In this document: one piece after another, positions 47,901 to 60,317 of the stretch
Layout of the letters: each line of letters opens with the position of its first letter
Numbering within the stretch: the first letter of the stretch is position 1
Source of the DNA: Rosellinia necatrix
Taxonomy: Eukaryota > Ascomycota > Sordariomycetes > Xylariales > Xylariaceae
DNA length: 64,000 nt
Direction of reading: 5' to 3'
Assembly (NCBI GenBank): GCA_021209875.1
Contig: JAGYVD010000011.1
Span: 62,001 to 126,000, forward strand
Notes under the pieces: generated by a model
The model's database searches: none
The model's input: the letters and a program-made list of their open reading frames with translations, nothing else
Told to the model about the DNA's origin: nothing
Program-made: the position numbers and the translations under genes

Positions 47901-50215
47901 CATATGTTTTTTATAAAATAATTCAACCTGTTTTTAAATATTTAATATTTTATAAAAATAGTTATAATTAAACTCATAAATTTAATATAAAACTTTTATT
48001 TTTAGTTAAAATTAAAATGCTTTTAATATAAATAACTTATTAATTTTTTAGCAGTAATAATTTTTTTAAAATAAGTGTTTTAAAAAGAAAGCTATAAGTT
48101 AACTGCAGCTAAACTTTTAAAATATAATTTAATATCTGTTATTTAAGCTGTTTTAATTATAAATTAGTTTATATTAGCAGCAAAATAATTAGTTTAGTTA
48201 TAATATTAAATTTTAAAAACAGTAAAGCTTTTTATTATATTATGATAAAAAATAAAAATATTTGTTTTAAGAAACCTTTTTAGTTTTAATTTTATTAAAA
48301 ATATATTATTAAAAAATACTTTTAAGCTATTAAATTAATAATAAACTAGTTAGTGTTAACCAGCTTTTTAGTTTTTTTTGCTAAGTTTATAAAAGTTGTT
48401 TTATATTATATTTTTAACTTAACTATAATAATTTTTTAAATGTTATAATATAAGTTAATTTAAAGCTGTATATTATTTAAGTTCATATTAAATATACTTA
48501 TAATTTCATATAAGTTTTTAATTATTTATTTTTAAACATTAGCTATCAATATTTATAATTTTATTTGCAAAAATAAAGTTTTATAATTTATTTTATAGTA
48601 GTTATAAAAAGATTTTTAAATTATTAGTTCGTTAATTTTAAAAGCTGTTCATTTTTTTTTATTAATAAAATATATAATGCTTAAATTTTTATTATTCATA
48701 TTAAGTTTATAATAAAATATTAAACCTTTTTTACTATTTTTATTTTTAAACTAAGCAAATTTATATTAAAATAAATATTTATTATCCAATAAATTTTATT
48801 CTAAGTTTTGTTTACTTTAATGTTATATATATAAAACTTTTTAGCAGGACTTTTTAATATAGTTAAAAATATAACATTGTATAAATTTTTTATTGTTTTA
48901 TATTATTAATATAAGCTAATGAATAGCTGTGCTTTATTATGTAATAAATTATATAGCTTGTTTAAATTATTTTTTTTTTTTTATATTTTTTAAAAAATAA
49001 TATCTTTCTTTAAAAGTATATTTCTGTTTAATACGTTTTAAAAAAATAAATAAGTTAAAACGTATGTTTATTGGAATTAAATTTAATATTATATATATAT
49101 ATAATAATTATTTAAACGTTTATAAAAAATAATATATAATAAAATGTTTATAATCTAATTAAAAGTTTAATCTATATTTTCTAAATATTATATATTTGCT
49201 TATTAAATCACAAATACATTTATATTTAATTATTAGTTATATAAATAGTTTAATAGGTTTTTTTTTAAAGTTTAAAAATATATATTGTATATTAATTTTA
49301 GTTATAATATATTAAATAATATTTTAAGCTTTAAAATAGTTATATTATTTATATTTATATCTAGCTATTAATTTAAAATAAATAAATTAAATGTTTATAT
49401 AAATATTTATATAAATATAAACAAAAAACTTTGTAATTTATTTAATATATATTATTTTTATACGATTTATTTAAGCTTAAGTGTTTTCATAAAGCTGTTA
49501 TTATTATTAAATCGTACGTTTTTTTTCTTTAATATATTAAACAGCTTTTATTAAATTACCTTATAAAGTTAATTTTATATTTTATATTTTTATAGTTTAA
49601 AACTTTTAACCTTTAGCTTTTATAATAGGTAGCTAGTTATATTTAAATATTTATATTTCAAAATACAACAAGCTGTTCATATATTAAATATAATTAAAAT
49701 TATCGCCATAATATTAAGATTTTATTTTTAAAATTATATTTTAATAACGTTTTATATAATATGTTTATTAATTTTATAATTTATTATAATTTTATCATAT
49801 GTATAATAATTTGATTATATAAAACAAAACTTTTAAAATATAATATAAAAACTTGTTTAAATTTATTCAATTTTAAATATATTTTATTTTGATTTTTGTT
49901 AATTTATAGTTATTTTTTACAACTCTTTATTAAAATTTAATAAACTTTATATATATAATATATATATTGTTTAAACATAAAACAAAACACAATTTTTTAT
50001 TATATAATATTTATTATGCTTAATTATTTTATATAAAAACTTTTATATATAACAGAATTTTTACACGTAAGTATAAAATTCTGCTAGTATACAAGCTAAC
50101 TAAACTATAAAATAACATATATCCTGTTCTTATGCTGTAGCTACACGCTTTTATACAAAAGCTAAACATGTTTAATAACAGCTATAGTCTGCAACGAATT
50201 GATAGAATTCAAACA
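45000..50215 (-). mobile_element. Inverted, related LTR element (probably partial)
   Basis: Read on the minus strand, about 50215-49937 is an LTR-like segment beginning TGTTTGAATTC that matches the LTR at 60318. The following interior, down to at least about 49390, matches 37408-38190 of the complete element. Farther left the homology could not be followed by eye, so the left limit is a guess. No matching second LTR was found. Confidence 0.55.
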
Positions 50216-50760
50216 ATAATCTTATTATTAAAATATTAATAATAATATATATATTTATATAATATTTACTGTATATATTTTAACATATATAAAAAATTTA
50301 TTATATTTTATTAATATTGTATTAAACTGTTTTAAATTATAAAAGCTAATCATTATAAATATGTTTTTAGATTTAAAACATAGTAAAGATTAATAAAAAA
50401 ATTCCGTTGTATTAATAATTATAATATATTTTTTATAGAACAAGCTTCTGATTATTTTATTTTATAAAAATAATTAATCATTGTTTAAAATTATTATTTT
50501 ATTAAGTTATTAAAAATAAACTATTATTTAGCTTTTCTTAAGTTTATATATTTTTTTCTGTATAATAAAAATCAAGTAAATAAAAAAATGAGTTTATTTA
50601 TTTATTATAGTTAATTTATTTTAAATAGCTTGTTATAAATATTATTTAATACTTTTATATTATCTTTATTATAAAAATACTATTTTACATGTCATTTGAT
50701 TCTTTATTAATTATTAATAAAAAATACTTTAAGTTGTTTTTTTTAAAAAATGTTTATAAT

Positions 50761-50965
50761 ATGCGCGCGTAGAGGGAGCGCTTACATAAGCCCCTCGCTT
50801 GGGGTGCTGCGGCCCGTGGCCACACGCACAACCTAATTGGGCCTAGCCCCATGTATGTGGTCCCTAGCCTACACCTAGGTAAAACTTCAGCTTAGCCTAG
50901 ATTTGCTAGTCTTTCATCTTTTATAATACACACTTTACACCCCCATGGTGCACCTCTCAGTTTAT
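50761..50965. repeat. GC island / repeat family R5, copy 1
   Basis: About 200 bases of normal GC (GAGGGAGCGCTTACATAAGC, then CCTAGCCTACACCTAGG) lie within the AT-rich tract. A diverged copy lies at 63448-63660 in the same orientation. Likely a terminus of a younger or protected element. Confidence 0.6.
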
Positions 50966-53900
50966 TTTGCTACAATTTATTTAAAGGTTATAAAATATAA
51001 ATATTTCAATAAATTAAAAAACTTTAAACGTTTTTTTAATATATATTTCAAGATTTCTTTTAATAATTGTTTTAAAAAAATCGCCTGGTTTTTTAATATT
51101 TAAAAAAAAAAAGAATTTTATTTTCAAGTTTATTTTTTAATATTAAAAAATTCAGCTGTAAGTTTTTCAAAGCTTTTAAATTAATTATTATATTATATAT
51201 AATATTCATAAAACCATTATTTTTATTATTATATGTAAATATATTATTTTATCCGTAATATTTTTTTATATAATATTAAATATCTTAATTATTTATATTT
51301 TTAATATAAAAACTATCATATTGTTTAACTCGTAATTTATTTTATTTAAATCTGCGATTACTTTTATGTTTAATATTATATTAGTTATTACTACCGTTAA
51401 CAAAACATTTAGTTTCAACTTTATATTAATTATAATAATTATATTTATTGAAAATTATTTAGTACTTTTAATTAAAGCTGTTTTTATTAATAATAAAACT
51501 ATAGCTGCAACTATAAAAGTTATTCTTGCCAATTTTTAAAAGCTGCTATATATTTTATTGCTTTTATTTTTTTTTAAATTTAATTTAGTTTAACGCTTTT
51601 ATAAATTTTAATAGCATTGTTCGAAATATTTATTATTAATATTATTTTAAAAGTTTTAATGTTAATTATGCTATATATACTGTTTTTATATATAGCTATA
51701 AAATAAAAGCTTTAATTATTTAATAAAATTTATATTTTGTTATAAAATAAGTTTTTTTTTTGTTTTATAGTTTCATGTTTTTTTAACTAATAATCTTTTA
51801 TATATATTTATAATTATAAATAAATATATTAAATAAAACTATAAATTTATTTATTTTTTCGCCACGCAAATGAAAATCTTTAATTTATAATTAATTATAT
51901 TTTTATATAAATATATAAAGTTGTTATTAAATAACATTTCTAGTTTTAAATATTTTTTTATTATTTTTTTTTATTGGGTTAAATATTTTAAGTTTTTTAG
52001 TTCTATGTATTTTTTTAACATAAAAAATAAACTGAGCTTTTTTTTTAAAGTTTCATGAATTTTTTTTTCCAATAAATAAATTTAAATTAATTTAAAGCTG
52101 TTTTATATATTAAAATCTTTAACAAAAAGTTTGGCCATAATAGTTTTTTTAACATTCAAATTTATATAAATTTATTAGTTTTATGTTATTAAAAATACCT
52201 TTATATTTATTTATAAATATATATAATTTAATTTTATTATTCTATTATATTTATCGTTAATATTTAACATTTTAGTTATAACAGTTTTGCTTTTAAAAAT
52301 ATTATTATTTATTTTATATATTATATTAAAACATGTTTTTAACACGTTATAATTTAGCCTTTTTTTTAATAGTTTTATTTTAGCTTTATTTTATTTAATA
52401 ATATTATTTTTTAATTTAGCGCTATTTTATAAATATTTGAAAAATAAATTCATAAAAATAGTTTTTAAAATAATCCTCATAAGTATATTTTTTATATATT
52501 ATTTAAAAAAATATTGTAATTGTTTTTAATTTAATACAAAACTTATGCTTTTTTTTATTTAATTTTAAAACAACTTCTTATTTATAAACTTTATAATATT
52601 AATAATAAATAAAAGCTAAGTTTAATATTAAATAAAAGACAGGGTTTTTTCTTTATTATTTGGCTTAGTTTTTTATTTAATTATACAGCTGTTCGCAAAA
52701 TATGTATAAACTAAATCTTACTTATTTTTTTTTCATTTTAATTATTATTTTTATCATTTAAATGTCAGCAATTTTAAATTTAATTCTAATCATAGTTATA
52801 TTTTTAGTTATATTTTTCCTTGTAATTTTTAAATTTTTAATCGTTTTTTTTGGTTTTTTAATAATTATTATATTTTTAATTCTAATATTTATAGGTTTTT
52901 TTATACTTATTATTTTGGCTATTATAACTTTTATTTAAGCTTTAATATTATTTATAACTATATTTACAGCTATATTACTTTTAATTGTTAAAATATTTGT
53001 TGTTTAATTAATATTTTTTTTGATCAGATTATTATTATTGGTTTTTTAATAAATTATTTTAACAGCTGATATTAAATTTGCTAATATTATTGTTCTTTTA
53101 ATATTTACATATATTTTTTTAATTTAATTTTTAATTTATATTAGCTGTTTTTTATATAATATATATACTGAGCTAAAGTTTTTTTTAATTTAAAAAATCA
53201 GATATTATGTAAAATCATATTTTTTTATTAGTTTTAAATATTTTTTATAATTTTATGCTAGTTTTTATAGCTTTTTTATAATGTTTTTAAAGCCTTAATA
53301 TATTATATTTATCGCTAAATAAATTAAAAAAATATGTTTTAATTTTCCGTAATATTTTTAAAAATAAATTTTTTCTTTATAAACTTTTAAAACGTTTTAC
53401 CAGCTTATGTTTTAAATTTTATTTATAGTTTTTTAAGCTGTATATTTAAGCCTGCTCTTTTTTATACATCTTAGTTGTTTATATAAACTTTGCTGTTTTA
53501 TCATAGCAAAACTAATCTAGCTAATAAAGAATTAAATAAATTAATTATTTTTAAATATTTTTATTTTTTAATATTAACTTAATATAATTAAAAAAAATAA
53601 ACGTTTATATAAATTATATTTTTTTTATTAATTATATATTTTTATTTTTGAAGTTTTTTATTTTTAATGCAAAATAATAATGTTATTTGATTTAATTTTA
53701 CATATGTTTTTTTTGTTTTAGCTGCTATGTTTAATATAAATTATGTTTATTATTATTAAAATTATTTAAGCTAAAAAAATAAAATGTATTGTTATTTTTA
53801 TAGTTTTTATTTAATCAAACACATAAAAAAATATAACAGTTATAATATTTAATTCATTTAAAGCTTTTATCGTTATATTTTATATATTCATTATTTAAAT

Positions 53901-55034
53901 ATTTATTAATATCGCTGTTTTATTTTATTTTATGGCTAGGTTTTATGTTAAATAATTAACTTATAGCTTTATTAGCTTTAATACTATTTTCTATTAGCTG
54001 CGCTTTTAAATTCTATGTTCTTAAAAATATAATATTAATATTTTTTAATGTTTAAAAACTTTTAAACGTGTTTAATTAACTTTAAAACTAAACTAAAAAA
54101 TGTTTTTATTATTTTTATATTTTATATAAAATATTAATAAAAATATTCGTTAATTTGTAATATTTTAAAAAATAATTAATAATTTTTTAGTTTAAGCGAA
54201 GTTTTTTTAGCCGCAGTATATTTTTTAACTAACATTATACCACTTTAAAATATTTGGCGAAATTCTTTTTAAAAGCGCTTTCATTTAAGCTTAATATATA
54301 TAACAAAATATAATAACATAAAATTATTATAAGCTTGAAAAAATTAAATATAATATGAAAAACATGTTTTAATAGATATAATATATTGAAATAATTATTT
54401 TTATATAAAATAATTATTAGCGGTTACATTTAATTTATTTGTTGATAATTTAAAAGCAATAAAAAAATAGAACAAAATACACAACAACTATACAAAAATA
54501 AAATAATAAAACTATTTTTTCAAAAATTCTAGTTTTTCATTATAATATATATACTTATAATTATTTAATGAACATATTTATTAACGCTTAATTTATAGAA
54601 TAAATAATAAAAAATAATTTGCCAGGTTTATAAATATAAACAAACTTTCGTTTTTAAACATGTTTGTATATATAGTTTTAATAATAAGAATTTTTAAAAG
54701 ATAAAAATAAACTATTAAATGTTTTTTAACAACGGTTTATTTTTAAGCTTTAATAAAATATATAATTTATATAAAAACAAATAGCTGCTATAATAAGGTT
54801 TTGGTTACATTAATTGTTTAATTATAGCTAAATTGAAACGCGCGCGTTAAACTTTTCGGCTACAAGCAAAATCTTTTAACTTTAAAACATTAAAAAATAG
54901 TATTAGTTTAATTTAATAACAAAATCTGTTAATTATATAAATATATCACTTTAATAAAATTAATATCAAAATAAAAAACAAAATGCTTTATTTATTTTTC
55001 TGCTAAATAAAGAAATCTCATAAAAATAAATTTA

Positions 55035-55165
55035 ACCTCTGCAAAAGTAGCTGTAGGCCACCTGTTGCCAGCCGTTGCTTATACAACTTATTATTAGCTT
55101 ATTTAATCTCATAATACACGAGCTAGTGGCTTAATTAATACGGGCCTCTTCGGGGACTCTATTAC
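55035..55165. other. GC island of unknown identity
   Basis: A stretch with near-normal composition (GTAGGCCACCTGTTGCCAGC, GGGCCTCTTCGGGGACTC) within AT-rich DNA. No partner was found in the window and no frame is open. It could be a transposon terminus or a less-mutated single-copy remnant. Confidence 0.5.
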
Positions 55166-55469
55166 TTATACAATATTTTAAATTAAAAACAGCAGGCAGA
55201 AGCAGCATGTATAACTATATAAAGCTTAGCAGCAGCCGTTTAGCAGCGCTAGCAATAATAAACCTTTAAAAAATTTAAAACAGCATATTTTTCTTGTTTA
55301 AACTTAAACGTAAATTAAACAAGCGTAGCAAAAATAACTTTAAAAAAAACGACATTAAAACAAGTTATCTTATTTTTTTCATTTTATATGTTATATTTAA
55401 ATTAATTATAAACAGGTAAAAGAAAGTATTAGAAACATGATTAATAATAATATCAGCGGCAGAAATAAA

Positions 55470-55585
55470 AAGAGCAGCAGAAGCAGCAGCAGTAGAAGCG
55501 GCAGCAGCAGCAAAAGGAGGAGCAGCAGCAGCAAAAGGAGGAGCAGCAGCAGCAGTAGCATAAACGCAAATTTAGCAGCAGCAAA
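55470..55585. repeat. (AGC)n-rich triplet tract
   Basis: An AGCAGC-type tract is interrupted by AAAAGGAGG units. It gives spurious poly-Leu and Ser/Arg frames on the two strands. It retains much more G and C than its flanks. Confidence 0.8.
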
Positions 55586-56330
55586 AATAATACTCATAAC
55601 TACTGATAAAAATTATTAACGATTTAAAGATATGTTAATAAATAAATTATATTAAATATTTATTAATAAAAAATAATATAATTAATAAACATAATATATA
55701 CTAGATTATAATAATATTTATAAATAAATTTAATTATAATAAAAATTTAAAATTATAGTTTTAAAACATATAAATATTAAATTTATTAAAAAATGAAAAT
55801 ATATTTTAAAATAACCAAAAAAAATCTATATTTTATATTAATATATTAAAAATTTAAAAAAATATATATAAACAAAAAGATTATATATAGCTTATATATT
55901 TAAACTTGAAAAAGAAAAACGTAAAAAAATATAAAACTAAATATTAATTTATATTTAAACAACTAATAAATTCTTAATTATATTTAAGCGATAATAAAAA
56001 GATTATCAAAGTTTATTAAAATATAAAGCCATAAGATAATTAAAAGTATATACTTGAAAAAAATATTTTTTTAAACGCGTAAATATAGCTCAAAGAGGCT
56101 AATTATAGCTTTAAAAAAAAGCCATGCGATATAATTATATTTTTATTTTGTTATTATATATAATCCTGCTAATTATATTATTGAGACATATATATTATCC
56201 AAATATAAGCTAATTAAATTATAAAAAAAATATTTTAGCAAAGATTATTTTAAAAGAAAACCTTTAAAAAATTAATTTAAAAACCAAATTATAAAGAAAT
56301 CAATAAATTAACAAATTCAAAAAATATATA

Positions 56331-56633
56331 ACAATAATATGAAACAATTTTACGGTAAAGCAAAAAAAACAGTATTTTAAAAATCTTTCCAGCAAAAAAT
56401 ATATAAATTTAAAATATAGTTTTAATGCTGTACTTGTAAACGTTACGCGGGTAAAACAAAAATAACTTTTAAAATCGTTTGTACTACATAATTAATAAAT
56501 ATAAATACCTGTTGCTTATCATAATATATAAAAGCTTTTTATTAAATTTAATTATTTATACCAAATATTCCTAAAATATTACTACGCTATGAATAATTAA
56601 TAAATCTTTTTATAGATTGATCCACACCTCTGT
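56331..56633 (+). mobile_element. MITE copy 3 (mariner-like), decayed
   Basis: 303 bases matching copy 2 throughout. The left end ACAATAATATGAAAC is a transition-mutated ACAGTAGTGTGGAAC preceded by TA. The right end is GATCCACACCTCTGT. Confidence 0.7.
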
Positions 56634-56939
56634 CAAAATTAATATATAATATAATAAAATAATAAACAAAGTTGATATTTTAAAATTTTATTAATGCAAT
56701 CAAAAGATTATAATATTCTTTAAATTTAAGGATTTTTTCTTTATTATAAATAGCTTCATTTATAATTAACATTTAACAATAAACAATTATATCTTTTATA
56801 TGATACAATTAAGTAAGCATTAAAAATTATATATAAAAATAAATATTATATCAATTTAAAAAGAATTAATAAAAAGCTTTAAAAAGTCTTTAATTATAGC
56901 AAGTTTAAATTAATTAAAAAATATATCACATATTCTTTT

Positions 56940-57240
56940 ATAAAGGTGTGGATTTATTAAAAAAAAGATTTATTAATGATTAAAGGGATGGTAATATTCT
57001 ACAAATATTTAGTACAAATAATAAAGTTTATTAAAAAGCTTTGATTTAATATAATATGCTATAAATATTTATATATCTTAATTATATAATAAAAACAATT
57101 TAAAAAATAGTTTTTAGCTTATTTATAAAACGTTTCTAAATATAGAATTCAAACTATATTTATATATATAAATTTTTTGTTTAATAGATTTTTCAAATAA
57201 AAACTTTTGCTCTAATTCTTAAGCGGCTTTATATTATTCT
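56940..57240 (-). mobile_element. MITE copy 4 (mariner-like), opposite orientation, decayed
   Basis: About 301 bases matching copy 2 in reverse complement. The left end ATAAAGGTGTGGAT equals ACAGAGGTGTGGAT after decay. The right end AGCGGCTTTATATTATTCT equals AGCCGTTCCACACTACTGT. It lies 306 bases from copy 3, forming a large inverted pair. Confidence 0.65.
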
Positions 57241-57974
57241 CGTATGTTTTTTAAATGGATTAATGTTTTTATTAAACAATGTTTTAATTTTTTAATAGTT
57301 TTTTTAAATTTCTTTATTTAAACTTTTTTGTTTTAAGGATTTTTTAAAAAATTAATGGGCTTATATTTTAATAATATATATCTTTTATTAACATAATTGG
57401 TTTGTTTATATGTAATAATAAATAGAAATAAAATTATATAGCGTGATGTATTTTTAAATCTCTAAATAGTTTGTTTAGGTATATTAACATTGTTAAAAAA
57501 CTGTTTTTTTTTTAATATATATTTTTAATTATGTTCTTATTTTATAGTTTAAATAGATCCAAGAACTTTTTTATTAACGCTTGAAAATAATTAATAATTT
57601 ATTAACAGTTTAAATATAAGTTAGTATTTATTTATTTATTTTGTAACGGTTTTTATTTTTTTTAAGTTTGTATATATAAACTATACATAATCTTTTTATT
57701 TATATCATTTTATTAAATTTTAATATCTTAATATAAAATATAGTTTTCCCTTTATTATTTTAACATATACTTTCATTTTTTTATAAGGCTATTATTTATA
57801 TCTATTAAAGTTATAATTTTAAAGTCTTATCATAATTTTATTAATTTATAAACATTACTATTATTGCTTATATACCATGTTTATTCATCATATTATCTTT
57901 TATTTATAGATTATTAAAATAATTTCTTCATTAACGCATTTTTAAATTGTTCCTCATTATTATAAACAATAATT

Positions 57975-58110
57975 ATTATTATTTCTGCTGCTGCTAAGCT
58001 TTTATTGAGGCTACTGCTGTTACTACTACTTTTTTTGCTGCTACTACTGCTGTTTTTACTACTGCTACGGCTACTTTTACTGCTACTGTTGCGGCTAGTT
58101 TTTTTATTGC
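57975..58110. repeat. (GCT/ACT)n triplet tract
   Basis: Degenerate CTGCTACTACTGCT-type triplets lie just left of a GC island. Composition resembles the triplet tracts at 30.5, 47.6 and 55.5 kb. Confidence 0.75.
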
Positions 58111-58179
58111 TGTTTTTATTATTTTTATTATTAATACCGCTATAAATAAGATGGTCGATATTTTTTATTGTTTATTCTA

Positions 58180-59105
58180 CACTTTACAAGGCGACGCACA
58201 GGTTGGTAGAACGCGTATATTAGGGGAGAGCGTAAGCCTTTAAACGAAGGCCTAGCGGTGTAGTGCGTCTCCGGGGGAGGTCTAGCTACTTACGCTAAGC
58301 TTTAAATAGCTGCCCGAACTAGAATAGCGCTATTAAAAAAGCCCTGAATAATTTCTTTTTTTTTATTTTTCCGGCTTTTTAAGCACTACTAAATTAAAGG
58401 ACGGCGGGTAGGCAAAAAACCTTCTGACTATTATTAAAAACTATTTTTTTTATAAAAAGTAAAAAAATAAAATAATAAAAAAAAACCTGTACGTAATAAA
58501 CGCGTTATAAATAAAGCTTTTTATAAAAGTTTTAGCCGGACTAGTCTATATAAATATTAGTTTAGTTAAAAATAAAACTTAATTATTTATATTTTATAAA
58601 ATAACGTATAAATTAATAAAACATATATATTAAAAAAAAACATAAGCTTTTAAATAAAAGTTTAACAGTATAATATATTTTTAAAAAAAGTTTAGCTATT
58701 TACGCTAAGCTTTAAATAACTGTTTAAACTTATACTAATAGTTTAGTTTAAGTTAAAAAAATATAAGCTTTTAAATAAAAGCTTGCGTACGCAATTTTTA
58801 ACTAAAAAAGTCGCCGGCTACTAGCCAAGTCTTCGAATAACTGCTTATATTTATCCTTTAAATAAACTAAAGTTAAAAAAAGTTGTTTATACAGCTATAA
58901 CTTTTAAGCGCTAAAAACTGCAGCTAAATAAAAAACCTTTTAATTATTACTAAAAACTATTTTTTTCGTAAAAAATTAAAAAGTAAAATAATAAAAAAAA
59001 GCTTGTATATAATAAACGCGTCGTAAACAAGGCCTTTTATAAGGGTCCTGGCCAGACTGGTCCGTGCAAGTGCTAGCCTAGTTAGAAGTAGAACCTAATT
59101 AATAT
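58180..59105 (+). repeat. Direct repeat array with uneven decay (GC islands)
   Basis: Two modules recur in the same orientation. Module 1 (TTACGCTAAGCTTTAAATAGCTG-type) is seen around 58222-58330, 58636-58725 and 58758-58850. Module 2 (AAAAACTATTTTTTT..AATAAACGCGT..GCCTAGTTAG) is seen at about 58395-58590 and 58915-59100. Islands of normal GC survive in different places in each copy. No open frame is present. Confidence 0.6.
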
Positions 59106-60317
59106 AATTTATTTAAATATAATGTTTAAAATTAAAAAAACAAGCTTACTTTTATTAAATAGCGTTTTTTTTAATATATTTATATTAAATTTATTTAGTT
59201 TGAATTTAAATTTAAATATTAAACATATATTATTTTAAATTTTAAAAACTTGATTATTGTTAATAATGTTAAGCCGAGGGTGCTAAGCTTTATAAAGTTA
59301 CGTGTGGCGCTTTCACCTGCTGCTTTTAATTTAAACCATTACATAATAAGAAGCGCTGCTGCTCCAGCTAAGCCTTTTTTTTTTTTGCTTTGCTGTCTTA
59401 TATTTCAAGCTAACAAATACTATTTAAAAAAATAATCTGTTTAAGGTATATTGATTTTATGTTTATCAATTAATAAAATTTGTTACATAGTAAAACTATA
59501 AAATATAATAATTAACATTCATGTTATTTTTTTAAATACAAATATACCTTTTAGTTGATATTTTATTTTAAAGGTTTTAATGCATGAATTAATATATAAT
59601 TAATAATATAAAATTAGTTTCTTATATCTTTAATTTATAATTGAACGTTTTTTTATTTGTTCCTAATTTATTTTTAATATTATAATTAATAATTTTTTAT
59701 AAGTTTTTATTGTTTCTTAATTAATTTACAACGCAATTATTTTAAAGTTTAGAAATTTAGTATAATAAACTTTTAATATTTTAATAAATACATAAAATAA
59801 TATAACCATAAAACCATTTATTTTTATAAAACCTTTTATTTTTTATATATTTCTAGCTATTTTTAATATTTATATTTTTATCGCCTGTTATTTTTTTGTT
59901 TATTATTTTTTTTATATTTTTTTCTTTTATTTTATAATAGTTTTTTTTATTTGTTTTTACTATATAGTTTCTTTTTGAAACGTTATTTCAAACTCATCTT
60001 ATAATTGATTTTCAAAACGTGTTTTTAAAGATATTTGCAATGTTTAATGGTTTAAAAAATGCTGCCAAAAATTCAAAAGACAAAAAAACGTGTTCATGAA
60101 AGTTATATGCTATTACGGTTTTTTCAATTTTATTTTTTTTCAATTTTTTTAATGAATTATTAAATATTAAAACTAGCCTGATATTAATTTTTTTTCTATA
60201 ATAATATAAATTGTTTAAATTTAACAAAATTTTAAAAGGTTTATATTATATTTATTTGAAATTCTTTATAACATCATTTATTGGTATTTAATTAATAAAA
60301 AAACATTTTATTATAAC

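Noticed and set aside
55406..55619. Poly-Leu and Ser/Arg small proteins at the AGC tract
   Set aside because: Both frames are readings of the same triplet repeat in AT-rich non-coding DNA.
58180..59105. CRISPR-like array
   Set aside because: Units are hundreds of bases long, diverged and without regular spacers; the organism is a fungus.
59250..60227. Small frames of 61 and 71 codons in the AT-rich tract
   Set aside because: Their size is near chance for local islands of fewer stops; no domain and no supporting context.
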